From DATDAW01 sp036524675 (GTDB lineage: Bacteria > Verrucomicrobiota > Verrucomicrobiia > Chthoniobacterales > DASVRZ01): DNA of 37,123 nucleotides. The stretch is from contig DATDBU010000126.1 in assembly GCA_036524675.1 (NCBI GenBank), positions 1-37,123 on the forward strand. The letters are read 5' to 3'. Below, piece after piece: positions 8,957 to 17,400 of this stretch (position 1 is its first letter; every line of letters begins with the position of its first letter). A program made the translations under genes and the position numbers. The notes under the pieces were generated by a model, which had not been told where the DNA came from, ran no database searches, and was given only the letters and a program-made list of their open reading frames with translations.

Positions 8957-9030
8957 CCAGACAAGCAGCATTCTACACGGGGGCAGGGGCGGCCCGACGG
9001 GGTTAACGACTGCTTGTCTGGCGTTTTTTT
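8957..9030. terminator. Long-loop inverted repeat followed by a T tract; terminator or end of a small RNA
   Basis: CCAGACAAGCAG (8957-8968) pairs perfectly with CTGCTTGTCTGG (9010-9021), and T7 follows at 9024-9030 on the plus strand. On the minus strand the same stem follows the binding-protein stop at 9072 by about 50 nt and is succeeded by TTTCAATTT, so it can serve as that gene's terminator. The 41-nt loop is unusually G-rich on the plus strand: G5 at 8979, G4 at 8986, GG at 8991 and G4 at 8999. A normal terminator has a short loop, so a structured RNA element remains possible. Confidence 0.6.
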
Positions 9031-9071
9031 CATGGGGAATTCGAAATGGCGATCCGCAATTGTCCAAAACA

Positions 9072-10037
9072 TTACAGTCCGAGTGTGATTGAAGGATCGA
9101 TGTAATCGGCAGTCGGCATGGGGCGTTGATAAACTTTGTTGGCGACGTTGAATTGATCGGCGACGACGCTGGAGCCGTAGATCGACCCGAGACCTTCGGC
9201 TTTCTCAAACGCCTTTTTTGCTTCCTCCAATTTCAGGAATTTCGTGCCGTCGATGAAGCTGGCGTATTCCTTGGGGCTCAAGTGGACGCGCGGAGCCATG
9301 ATCCTGATGGCGTGAGCGCGAGTCGACGGATCGTAGATGTAGTCGACGATCTTGTACCACACTTGGGTGATTTTTTTCCATTCTCCGGCGTGCGCTTGGA
9401 GGCTTGCTGGTCTAACGGCGAGCACATCGTAAATGAGGCCAGGGACATCGGCGCTGGTGTAAATGGCTTTCGAGCCGGGAACCGCTTTCAACACCTTACC
9501 GGAGCTCGGCTGCCACGCAGCGATTGCGTCGACGTCGCCGGAAGCCAGCGCCTCCGGAGTGTCGTCCGTGGCGACATTGATCAACTCGACATCGGATTCT
9601 TTCATGCCGTTCGTTTCGAGCGCCTTCAGCAGGAGCAAATGCTCCACGAGATTCTTTTCCAGCCCGATTTTTTTGCCTCGGAGATCTTTCACCGATTCGA
9701 TGCCGGGCTTTGCGACGATCATGTCGTTGCCGTTTGAGTAATCATTGATGAGAATGATTTTGCTGGGTGCGCCGGTGGAACCGGTGACCAGTGCGTCGCC
9801 ATTGGTCATGCAAACGGCGTCCAGTTTTCCCGCGGAAAATGCCTCCAGGGAGGGCACATATTCGAACCACTGGAATTCAACATCGACGCCTGCATCCTTG
9901 AACCATCCTTTCCGAAGACCGACTTCCCAGGCGATCCAGCCGGGCCAGTCGCTGTATCCAATTTTAAGGGGTTCAGCGTGTACAGGGAAAAGCGCGAGAG
10001 CCGCCGCAACCAAGCCATACCATGTCTTGCGGATCAT
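9072..10037 (-). CDS. ABC transporter substrate-binding protein, NitT/TauT (SsuA-like) type, orphan
   Basis: The start at 10037 gives 321 residues with a clean signal peptide (MIRKTWYGLVAAALALFPVHA). The frame stays open upstream to 10358 but that extension has no secretion signal at its N-terminus and overlaps the LuxR gene. The mature protein opens with LKIGYSDWPGWIAWEVGLRK and has the family's features: GWFKDAGVDVEF, the DLRGKKIGLEKN segment and ALASGDVDAIAAWQPS. These indicate a two-lobe periplasmic receptor for small anions or amines such as nitrate, taurine, sulfonates or urea-type compounds; the ligand cannot be read from the sequence. No permease or ATPase gene is nearby, so it must share a transporter encoded elsewhere or act in sensing. 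The Cache-LuxR gene lies directly upstream on the same strand. Confidence 0.88.
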   Translation of the reverse strand: MIRKTWYGLVAAALALFPVHAEPLKIGYSDWPGWIAWEVGLRKGWFKDAGVDVEFQWFEYVPSLEAFSAGKLDAVCMTNGDALVTGSTGAPSKIILINDYSNGNDMIVAKPGIESVKDLRGKKIGLEKNLVEHLLLLKALETNGMKESDVELINVATDDTPEALASGDVDAIAAWQPSSGKVLKAVPGSKAIYTSADVPGLIYDVLAVRPASLQAHAGEWKKITQVWYKIVDYIYDPSTRAHAIRIMAPRVHLSPKEYASFIDGTKFLKLEEAKKAFEKAEGLGSIYGSSVVADQFNVANKVYQRPMPTADYIDPSITLGL

Positions 10038-10163
10038 GTGTTTTCCAACGGGCAGCGCAACGAGTGCAGCGCAGCTTTTCGACCGTTTGGATGTCAGGCG
10101 TTTGTTAAACGCAAACACATTGAACATGTGCCACGATACTGAGGATCCGACGTCGTAACCACA

Positions 10164-10181
10164 ATAGGAAGATCTTCCTAT
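10164..10181. promoter_or_regulatory. Perfect 18-bp palindrome between the Cache-LuxR gene and the binding-protein gene
   Basis: ATAGGAAGATCTTCCTAT is a perfect self-complementary 18-mer. It overlaps the TAG stop codon of the LuxR gene and lies about 127 bp before the start of the binding-protein gene on the same strand. Size and symmetry fit a dimeric regulator site such as a LuxR-type box. As RNA it could form only a tight hairpin with no following T tract, so a terminator role is less likely. Function is inferred only from position and symmetry. Confidence 0.5.
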
Positions 10182-11227
10182 GTCCGTGCCTGCGTTTCCT
10201 GTCTTCTTCCGCTTCTGAATTGGAGCGCGACGGCCGCCGCGTACCGGTTTTCCACGCCAAGTTTTCGGAAGACTTTGTCGAGATGATTTTTCACCGTGTG
10301 CACGCTGATGCCCAAGATAATCGCGATTTCCTCGTTCGATTTCCCCTGGCACATCCAATCCGCGACCTCTTGTTCCCTCGGAGTCAGTTCAGCCGCTGGC
10401 GCGCATGTTTTTCCGCCCGAAAACTGCTCGTCAACCAGCAGCAGGAAACATCCGGCATGGGGGTGCCGCGTAAAGCGCATGACCAATTTGTGATCCCCAT
10501 TTTCGAACGTCCATTCTGAGTTTTGCGATCTGGATGACGAAAAAAAGCCACGCTCCAGCTTTTTGATCACCAGATCGTGCAACGGCTCGGGTAAAACCCG
10601 CGATGAATCAGGGCATTTACCCACGTATCGCGTGATGAGCCGCCGCGTGGAATGGCTGCAGTACCGCATCGCTCCGTGTTCATCAAGTAGCACATGGCCC
10701 CGCCCGAGCACAGCCTCAATGGGCTCAAAAACCGCGGGCTTCTGTTCCGCCTCCAGCAGCGAATCCATGTGAATGTCAAAGCCCGCCACACCGACACAAT
10801 TTCCGTTGGACATGATGGGGGCCGCCTGGCTTGTGATAAACAACCACTTTCCTCCGACGGGATATTCGTACGGATCGATGACAACTTCCCGGCGCCGCCG
10901 CGACGCTGCAAAGTACCATTCGGCTTCCGGCTGATCGTAGTTTGTATTCGGCTCGAGCTGGATTTTTCCACCGTGACGATGCCACAGAGGGACAAAACGC
11001 CCGGAAGTGTCGTGTCCCAGTGCGCCCGCGAACTCCGTGTCACGACCGTCCAGCGCATTGGGTTCCCAGACAGACCACACGCCGAGCACGCAAGGGTTCG
11101 CAAGGAGCACACCTCTCAGAACATCATTAAAAAAAGCGCGATCGCTGATTCCCAAAGCCTTCAGCGACGAAAAAATAAGAGCCAAATGTCCGGCTCGATT
11201 CACTGTATCGCTTCGATCGAGCGTCAT
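10178..11227 (-). CDS. LuxR-type regulator with soluble Cache-like sensor domain
   Basis: About 349 residues from the ATG at 11227 (MTLDRSDTVNRAG); a second ATG at 11272 would add 15 residues. The N-terminal half contains GVWSVWEPNALDGRDTEFAG, then HDTSGRFVPLWHRHGGKIQ and a VAGFDIHMDSL segment, the pattern of dCache/PDC sensor domains. There is no transmembrane helix or signal peptide, so sensing should be cytoplasmic, unlike most Cache proteins. The C-terminus (about the last 70 residues) is a LuxR helix-turn-helix: ELTPREQEVADWMCQGKSNE followed by LGISVHTVKNHLDKVF. It is divergent from the flavin reductase gene (about 77 bp apart) and precedes the orphan binding-protein gene, either of which it may control. 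A palindrome overlaps its stop codon. Confidence 0.88.
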   Translation of the reverse strand: MTLDRSDTVNRAGHLALIFSSLKALGISDRAFFNDVLRGVLLANPCVLGVWSVWEPNALDGRDTEFAGALGHDTSGRFVPLWHRHGGKIQLEPNTNYDQPEAEWYFAASRRRREVVIDPYEYPVGGKWLFITSQAAPIMSNGNCVGVAGFDIHMDSLLEAEQKPAVFEPIEAVLGRGHVLLDEHGAMRYCSHSTRRLITRYVGKCPDSSRVLPEPLHDLVIKKLERGFFSSSRSQNSEWTFENGDHKLVMRFTRHPHAGCFLLLVDEQFSGGKTCAPAAELTPREQEVADWMCQGKSNEEIAIILGISVHTVKNHLDKVFRKLGVENRYAAAVALQFRSGRRQETQART

Positions 11228-11304
11228 AAGTTTATAACTAGCAGATCTTGTGCCTTGCCAAAAAATGGTCAAAGATCGCCAGTATTCGCAATAGCAGCGT
11301 GCTC

Positions 11305-11925
11305 ATGTCATATCTCCCGGAAATGGAACTCGATATCGAAGGAAAACACGCCGACCGCGCCTACGCGATGCTCGCCTCGCTGGTAACACCACGTCCGATA
11401 GCATGGGTCACGACAGTGAACCTTGAGGGGGTCGTCAATGCTGCGCCGTTTTCTTTTTTTAATGTGTTGGGATCAACCCCGCCGATTATCGGCTTCTGCC
11501 CGGGTGACCGCGCTGATGGCACGCCGAAGGATACGGCGCGCAACGTGCGACTCACTCACGATTTTGTTGTCAATCTTGTCGATGAATCCGTTGCCGAAGC
11601 CATGAATCACACGGCCGCCTCATTTCCCTACGGTATCAATGAATTGGAGAGCGCCGGCTTGACCGCACTGCCTGCGTCGGTGGTCAAACCGCCGCGTATC
11701 GCCCAGGCGCCTGCAAGCTTGGAGTGTACGGAATGGGGCACCCTGCAGATCGGCGACAACCGCCTTATCATTGGCCTGGTCAAGCGCGTCCACGTGCGTG
11801 ACGATCTACTGGATCCGGAAACGCTCCGTATTCGTAGCGAACGCCTCCTTACGGTGGGACGCATGGCGAGTCCACACTGGTATTGCCGCACGAAGGATCG
11901 TTTCGAAATGGTTCGTCCCGCGTAG
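11305..11925 (+). CDS. Flavin reductase-like FMN-binding split-barrel protein
   Basis: About 206 residues from the ATG at 11305 (MSYLPEMELD); the frame is open to 11248, and an ATG at 11323 is also possible. The split barrel of the flavin reductase/flavoredoxin family is recognised from AYAMLASLVTPRPIAWVTT, the NAAPFSFFNVLGSTPPIIG segment and DTARNVRLTHDFVVNLVDE. Such proteins bind FMN and use reduced flavin in reductase or partner-oxygenase reactions. The gene is divergent from the Cache-LuxR gene and lies 233 bp before the DoxX/dioxygenase/esterase operon in the same direction, so it may supply reducing power for that operon or simply be a neighbour. Confidence 0.88.
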   Translation: MSYLPEMELDIEGKHADRAYAMLASLVTPRPIAWVTTVNLEGVVNAAPFSFFNVLGSTPPIIGFCPGDRADGTPKDTARNVRLTHDFVVNLVDESVAEAMNHTAASFPYGINELESAGLTALPASVVKPPRIAQAPASLECTEWGTLQIGDNRLIIGLVKRVHVRDDLLDPETLRIRSERLLTVGRMASPHWYCRTKDRFEMVRPA

Positions 11926-11952
11926 CGAAGTTCGCCGCACAGTTTTCGGGAG

Positions 11953-11974
11953 GGACGTTTCGATGAAAACGTCC
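11953..11974 (+). terminator. Short hairpin after the flavin reductase gene
   Basis: GGACGTTT (11953-11960) pairs with AAACGTCC (11967-11974) across a 6-nt loop, 28 bp after the stop codon. No T tract follows, so intrinsic termination is uncertain. Confidence 0.3.
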
Positions 11975-12158
11975 GGCTGGGGACGGCATCCCGACGTGGC
12001 GAGGGTGCCATAGGCCGGCTCCATTGCCGAGGAGCATATACAAAAGGTATCGATGCCCGAAAAACAAGGTATTGGGCAGTTTCGGCGAATGCGGGTTAAG
12101 AATCTGACATGCGAATCCCATCCGGATTCAGACACCAAACTTTAACCAAATAACAACC

Positions 12159-12635
12159 ATGAAAATCGTTAGCGCTCTGTTTAAGACCCCCGATTGTATC
12201 GCCACTTTCCTTTTGCGCGTGCTGTTGGGGATCGTGATCTTTCCCCACGGCGCCCAAAAAGTCCTCGGCTGGTTCGGCGGCTACGGATTCAACGATACGA
12301 TGAGCTTCCTGAGTGGGACGCTTCATATCCCGGCGATCTTTGCCTATCTCGCGATTGCCACGGAATTCTTAGGATCCATCGGACTGATCCTGGGGCTGTT
12401 CACGCGTGCGGCTGCGTTCGGTATCGGTATCACCATGACTGTCGCGATGTTCATGGTGCATGCGCCCAACGGTTTTTTCATGAACTGGGCCGGCAGCCAG
12501 AAAGGTGAAGGTTATGAGTTTCATCTGCTGGCAATTGGCCTCGCGCTTTTCCTGGTAGTCCGGGGCGGCGGCAAATGGGCGCTCGATTCCATCGCGGAAG
12601 AAGCGCTGCCTGCAGGTCGTCCGGCTACTGTCTAA
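12159..12635 (+). CDS. DoxX-family membrane protein (MhqP-like)
   Basis: A 158-residue integral membrane protein with four predicted helices (TFLLRVLLGIVIFPHGAQKV, then FAYLAIATEFLGSIGLILG, AAAFGIGITMTVAMFMV and the C-terminal LLAIGLALFLVV). The FPHGAQKVLGWFGG segment after the first helix is the DoxX signature. DoxX proteins are quinone-associated membrane proteins of poorly defined activity. The gene starts a tight operon with the ring-cleaving dioxygenase (37 bp gap) and the esterase; the same three functions occur in the Bacillus MhqR regulon (mhqNOP and mhqED), where they protect against quinones and other electrophiles. Participation in such a pathway here is an inference from that context. 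Confidence 0.88.
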   Translation: MKIVSALFKTPDCIATFLLRVLLGIVIFPHGAQKVLGWFGGYGFNDTMSFLSGTLHIPAIFAYLAIATEFLGSIGLILGLFTRAAAFGIGITMTVAMFMVHAPNGFFMNWAGSQKGEGYEFHLLAIGLALFLVVRGGGKWALDSIAEEALPAGRPATV

Positions 12636-12672
12636 CAAAACGAAACTGATAAACAAAAAAACCTAATTTATT

Positions 12673-13635
12673 ATGAACCACACTATTAGTGGGCTGCACC
12701 ACGTAACTGCGATTGCAAGTGATCCTCAGTCCAATCTGGATTTCTACGTCGGACTGCTCGGACTCCGTCTCGTAAAGCGTACCGTTAACTTCGACGATCC
12801 CGGCACCTATCATTTTTACTTCGGCGACGCCCAAGGCACGCCCGGAACAATCATGACCTTTTTCCCATGGCCGAACGCGCGCCGCGGACGCCGCGGAACG
12901 GGTGAGGTCGAGGCAACCGCATTCGCAATTTCGCCGGACTCGGTTGGCTATTGGCTGGAGCGGTTGAAGAAGAATAACGTAAGCGCTGAGCGCAAGCCCG
13001 CGCGGTTCGGTGAAGAAGTGATTCGTTTTGCCGACCTGGATGGAATGCCGCTGGAGCTTGTCGCTTCGGCTGCTGCCGGCGAAACCCAACCGTGGACGGA
13101 TGCCGCCGTGCCTGCCGAACACGCGCTTCGCGGGTTTCACAGCGTGTCCGCCGCGCTCGCAGACTACGCGCCGACTGCGCAGCTTCTGACTGAAACCTTT
13201 GGTTACAAACTCGCGCAGGAGGCGGGAAACCGGTTTCGGTTTGTTGCTGCTGGGAACTCGGGATTGGCGAAAACGATCGATCTTCTCCATACGCCTGGCA
13301 GTGCGCGCGCGGGAGGGGGCGCCGGTTCAGTGCACCACATCGCTTTTAGCGTTCCCGACGATGAACAACAGTTAGCATGGCGCAACCAGTTGATCGATCT
13401 CGGCTATCACGTTAGTCCCGTGATGGATCGCACGTATTTCCATTCGATCTATTTCCGCGAACCGGGCGGCGTGCTTTTCGAATTCGCAACCAATCCACCT
13501 GGCTTCACGTACGATGAACCGTTGAACGAACTTGGAACCAATCTGCGGTTGCCGCCCCAAGTCGAGGCATTCCGCCAGCAAATCGAGGATGTTCTTCAGC
13601 CGATTACGATTCCAACGAAAGAGAGCTTTTTATGA
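12673..13635 (+). CDS. mhqO: Ring-cleaving dioxygenase, two VOC domains (MhqO/MhqE-like)
   Basis: A 320-residue protein made of two glyoxalase/vicinal-oxygen-chelate modules. The first starts with ISGLHHVTAIASDPQSNLDF, giving the His9/His10 region, and the second has GSVHHIAFSVPDD with His221/His222. EPGGVLFEFATNPPGF supplies the metal-binding Glu at about 270. Together they form the expected His/His/Glu site for a divalent metal, usually Fe(II), used to open hydroquinone-type rings. Length matches the Bacillus MhqO/MhqE family. Its stop overlaps the start of the esterase gene by 4 bp (ATGA), indicating translational coupling. The substrate is not determined by sequence; hydroquinone or catechol-like adducts are expected from the family. 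Confidence 0.9.
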   Translation: MNHTISGLHHVTAIASDPQSNLDFYVGLLGLRLVKRTVNFDDPGTYHFYFGDAQGTPGTIMTFFPWPNARRGRRGTGEVEATAFAISPDSVGYWLERLKKNNVSAERKPARFGEEVIRFADLDGMPLELVASAAAGETQPWTDAAVPAEHALRGFHSVSAALADYAPTAQLLTETFGYKLAQEAGNRFRFVAAGNSGLAKTIDLLHTPGSARAGGGAGSVHHIAFSVPDDEQQLAWRNQLIDLGYHVSPVMDRTYFHSIYFREPGGVLFEFATNPPGFTYDEPLNELGTNLRLPPQVEAFRQQIEDVLQPITIPTKESFL

Positions 13636-14255
13636 ACCAATCACCGGATTTTATTCATCAGTTTGTTCCGGGCAGTTCGGAGCGCACACTGCTGCTCCTT
13701 CACGGAACAGGCGGCTCAGAGACCGACCTTATCCCTTTGGGACGTGCATTGGACCCGGAGGCGTCGCTGCTGAGCCCCCGGGGGAAAGTATTGGAAAATG
13801 GTATGCCGCGTTTCTTCCGCAGGCTCGCGGAAGGCGTGTTTGACGAGAAGGATCTTATTCTTCGTACGCACGAACTAGCGGAATTTATCGACGAGGCGTC
13901 GGTGCGTTACGGATTTGATCTGAAAAATCTGACAGCGCTGGGCTTTTCCAACGGAGCTAACATTGCCGGAAGCCTGCTCCTTCTGCGGCCCGGTATTCTT
14001 GCGGGAGCGGCCCTGTTGCGCCCAATGGTTCCGCTGGTTCCGGAAAAATTGCCGGATCTGAAAGGGATACCAGTGTTGGTCGCCTCGGGAAATCATGATC
14101 CGATCGTTCCTGTGGAAAATACCAGGAGGCTGATTGGCATGCTTCGCGAAGCCGGCGCCGATGTTAACGCGTATTTCGAGAACGCTGGGCACGGTCTGAC
14201 GCAACATACGGTCGATACGACAAAACGCTGGTTTGAAGATCGAATCGCCGGTTAG
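13632..14255 (+). CDS. mhqD: Carboxylesterase/phospholipase-like alpha/beta hydrolase (MhqD-like)
   Basis: A 207-residue cytosolic hydrolase of the short carboxylesterase family. The oxyanion-hole segment LLLLHGTGGSETDL is followed by the nucleophile elbow GFSNGAN (Ser106), the acid Asp156 in SGNHDPIVP and the base His187 in ENAGHGLT, a complete catalytic triad. In Bacillus the homologue MhqD is made with a ring-cleaving dioxygenase under MhqR control, and the same pairing is seen here through a 4-bp start/stop overlap. It probably hydrolyses an ester or ring-opened product arising from the dioxygenase. A UUCG-capped hairpin 51 bp downstream probably ends the operon. Confidence 0.9.
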   Translation: MNQSPDFIHQFVPGSSERTLLLLHGTGGSETDLIPLGRALDPEASLLSPRGKVLENGMPRFFRRLAEGVFDEKDLILRTHELAEFIDEASVRYGFDLKNLTALGFSNGANIAGSLLLLRPGILAGAALLRPMVPLVPEKLPDLKGIPVLVASGNHDPIVPVENTRRLIGMLREAGADVNAYFENAGHGLTQHTVDTTKRWFEDRIAG

Positions 14256-14306
14256 CCGGTGGGTCCTTGAGGCGAAACAGCTCCTGTTGGACATCAAGTC
14301 GATGGG

Positions 14307-14339
14307 CGGCCCCACGAAAGCTTCGGCTTTGTGGGGCCG
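14307..14339 (+). terminator. UUCG-tetraloop hairpin ending the DoxX-dioxygenase-esterase operon
   Basis: CGGCCCCACGAAAGC (14307-14321) pairs with GCTTTGTGGGGCCG (14326-14339) with one bulged base and a TTCG tetraloop closed by C-G. The flanking ATTCTTTG is only weakly T-rich, so it may be a stabilising or rho-assisted 3' end rather than a classical terminator. Confidence 0.6.
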
Positions 14340-14462
14340 ATTCTTTGCTGGGATTGCGCTGGACCCAACCCGGGTCTGCCCTTTTAATTCAGTTCGCTGC
14401 AAGTTGACGAAGCTGGTGTGCCAGTCAAATTGCTCCATCTCCCTCCTCCATGAACGCATCGT

Positions 14463-17400
14463 ATGACTCCTCTCAAGCCCGAACCACAGTGGTACAAAGA
14501 CGCCGTCATTTACCAAACGCATGTCAAGTCCTTCTACGACAGCAACGGAGACGGAATCGGGGATTTTCCGGGCCTTTTGCAGAAGCTCGATTACCTGGAT
14601 GACCTGGGCGTTTCGGCCATCTGGCTGCTGCCGTTTTATCCCTCCCCACTGAGGGACGACGGGTACGATATCGCCGATTATTACGCGGTGAACCCGAGCT
14701 ACGGCACGTTGCAGGACTTCAAGGACTTTCTTGATGCAGCGCATCGGAGGGGCATCCGGGTGATTACGGAATTGGTGATGAACCATACTTCGGACCAGAA
14801 CGCGTGGTTTCAGAAGTCGCGTCGGGCTGCGCCGGGCAGCGAGTGGAGGGATTTTTACGTGTGGAACGATTCGCCGTTCAAGTACGCGGACGCGCGAATC
14901 ATTTTCAAAGATTTCGAGACGTCGAACTGGTCATGGGATCCCGTGGCAAAGTCGTATTTTTGGCACCGGTTTTATTCGCATCAGCCGGACCTGAATTTCG
15001 ACAATCCGGCAGTGTTCAAGGAAATGCTGCGCGCCATCGATTTCTGGCTGGCGATGGGAGTGGATGGCCTGCGGCTGGACGCCATCCCGTATCTGGTGGA
15101 ACGGGAGGGAACGAATTGCGAGAATTTGCCAGAGACGCATGAGATCCTGAAGAAATTGCGCACGTTTCTGGACGAAAAATATCCCGATGTGATGCTGCTG
15201 GCGGAAGCGAACATGTGGCCGGAGGACGCGGTGCAATATTTTGGAAATGGCGATGAGTGTCACATGGCGTTTCATTTTCCGGTGATGCCGCGGATGTTTA
15301 TGGCGCTGCAGATGGAGGACAGGTTTCCTGTCATCGACATCTTGGAGCAGACACCGGCTCTTCCTGAGACGTGCCAGTGGGCGACGTTTTTGCGGAACCA
15401 CGATGAGTTAACTCTGGAGATGGTGACCGACGAGGAGCGCGACTACATGTGGCGTGTGTACGCAACGGATGCCCGGGCGCGGATCAATCTCGGAATCCGG
15501 CGTCGCCTGGCGCCGTTAATGTCCAACAACCGCCGGAAGGTGGAGCTGATCAATGTGCTGCTCTTCTCCCTGCCTGGGACACCGGTGGTGTACTATGGCG
15601 ACGAGATCGGGATGGGGGATAATATTTATCTAGGCGACCGGAACGGTTGCCGCACGCCGATGCAGTGGAGTTCGGATCGAAACGCGGGGTTTTCGCGGGC
15701 AAATCCGCAACAGCTCTATCTGCCGGTGACGATTGATTCGGAGTATCATTACGAAGCCGTCAACGTGGAAAACCGGGAGCGGAATGTCACGTCTTTGCTG
15801 TGGTGGATGCGGCGGGTGATAGCCATGCGAAAGCGGTACAAGGCGTTTGGGCGCGGGACGCTGGAGTTTCTAAATCCTGAGAACTCCCATATACTGGCGT
15901 TTATCCGTCATTATGAAGATGAAACGATTCTTGTAGTTATTAACCTGTCGCGGTTCTCGCAAATCGTGGAGCTGGATTTGTCTCGCTTTTCCGGACAGCG
16001 AATGTTCGAACTGTACAGCCACAACGAATTCCCACCGATCACGGATAAACCCTATCTGATGACGATGACGCGCCATGACTACTTCGTCTTAAGAATAACA
16101 CCTGCTGCGATCGGGCTCGGGACGCAGACCAAATATGAGCCGCCTGTGATAGATGTCGAGACTGTCCCGGAGTTGGATAGGCTGCTTTCGGAAGAAGCTA
16201 GGTCTTTGCTCGAGGAGAATTTGCTTCCGGCATATCTCCCGACGTGTCGATGGTTTGCCTCAAAGTCGCGAACGCTACGGACGGTAAGCGTGCTCGACTC
16301 GGTGCTATTTCCGGAGGCTCCGGGATCGCGGATGGTGTTCCTGAATGTTGAATATTACGAAGGCGGCGCGGAGTTGTATTTGGTGCCGCTGGCATTGGCC
16401 GGACACGAAAAAGCGCAGAGACTTATTCGTGACTGGGCACCCGGCGTGGTTGCACGATTTCATCTGGCGACGACGGGGGAGGAGTGGGTGTTGTGTGACG
16501 CCGTGGCAGACGAGGAATTCCGGAGCGCTCTCTTTCATTTGATTGCAAAACAAACGGAGGCGAAATGCGAAACCGGCGTAGTTGCCGGTTTGCGCGGGCA
16601 GGGGATGGGCGCGGATGTCGATTGTGGGATAACACCGGACGGGTTGGTGCCGTCACAGTTGCTCAAAGTGGAGCAGAGCAACTCGGCAATCACATATTGC
16701 GGGCGTTATTTCTTCAAGCTGTACCGGAAGCTCGATGAAGGAATTAATCCCGATATTGAGATAACGCGGCACCTGACAGAGCTGGCGAGCTTTACGCAGT
16801 CGCCGCCGTTTGCTGGGACGATCTCGTATGCTCGCCCGGGTCGGGAGCCGATTTCTCTCGGGTTATTGCAGGCGCTCGTGCCGAACGAAGGCGATAGCTG
16901 GACGGCTACATTGGATAATATCGGACGCTACTACGAGCGGGTGCTGCTGGAGTCTCGCAGAGGAACGGATGTGCCGGTGCCCGGATTGTTTGCTGAAGCG
17001 GTGCCGGTGGGATACGAAAAAGTCATCGAACTAATAGGGGGCGTCTATCCGGAGAAAGCAAAATTGTTAGGAATACGAACTGCCGAGATGCATCTCGGCT
17101 TGGCTTCGCCGACGGACGATCCTGCCTTCGCTCCGGAACCATTTACGTCGTACTCTCAGAGATCAATTGTGCAAACCATGCGTGCAACTGTGAAGCGAAC
17201 GATGGAGCTGGTGAAGCGGCAATTGAAGAAAACGGCACCCAGTCCTGAGCGGGATTTACTGCAGCAACTGTTGACATTGGAAAAGGATATTCTCGCTCGG
17301 GAAGCCCAAATTCTGCAGATAAAAATCCACGCAATTCGGACGCGGATTCATGGGGATTATCACTTGGGGCAGGTGCTGGGAACGGGGAAAGACGTCATGA

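Noticed and set aside
13875..14786. 303-codon minus-strand open frame
   Set aside because: Antisense to both the esterase and the start of treS and crosses the operon terminator.
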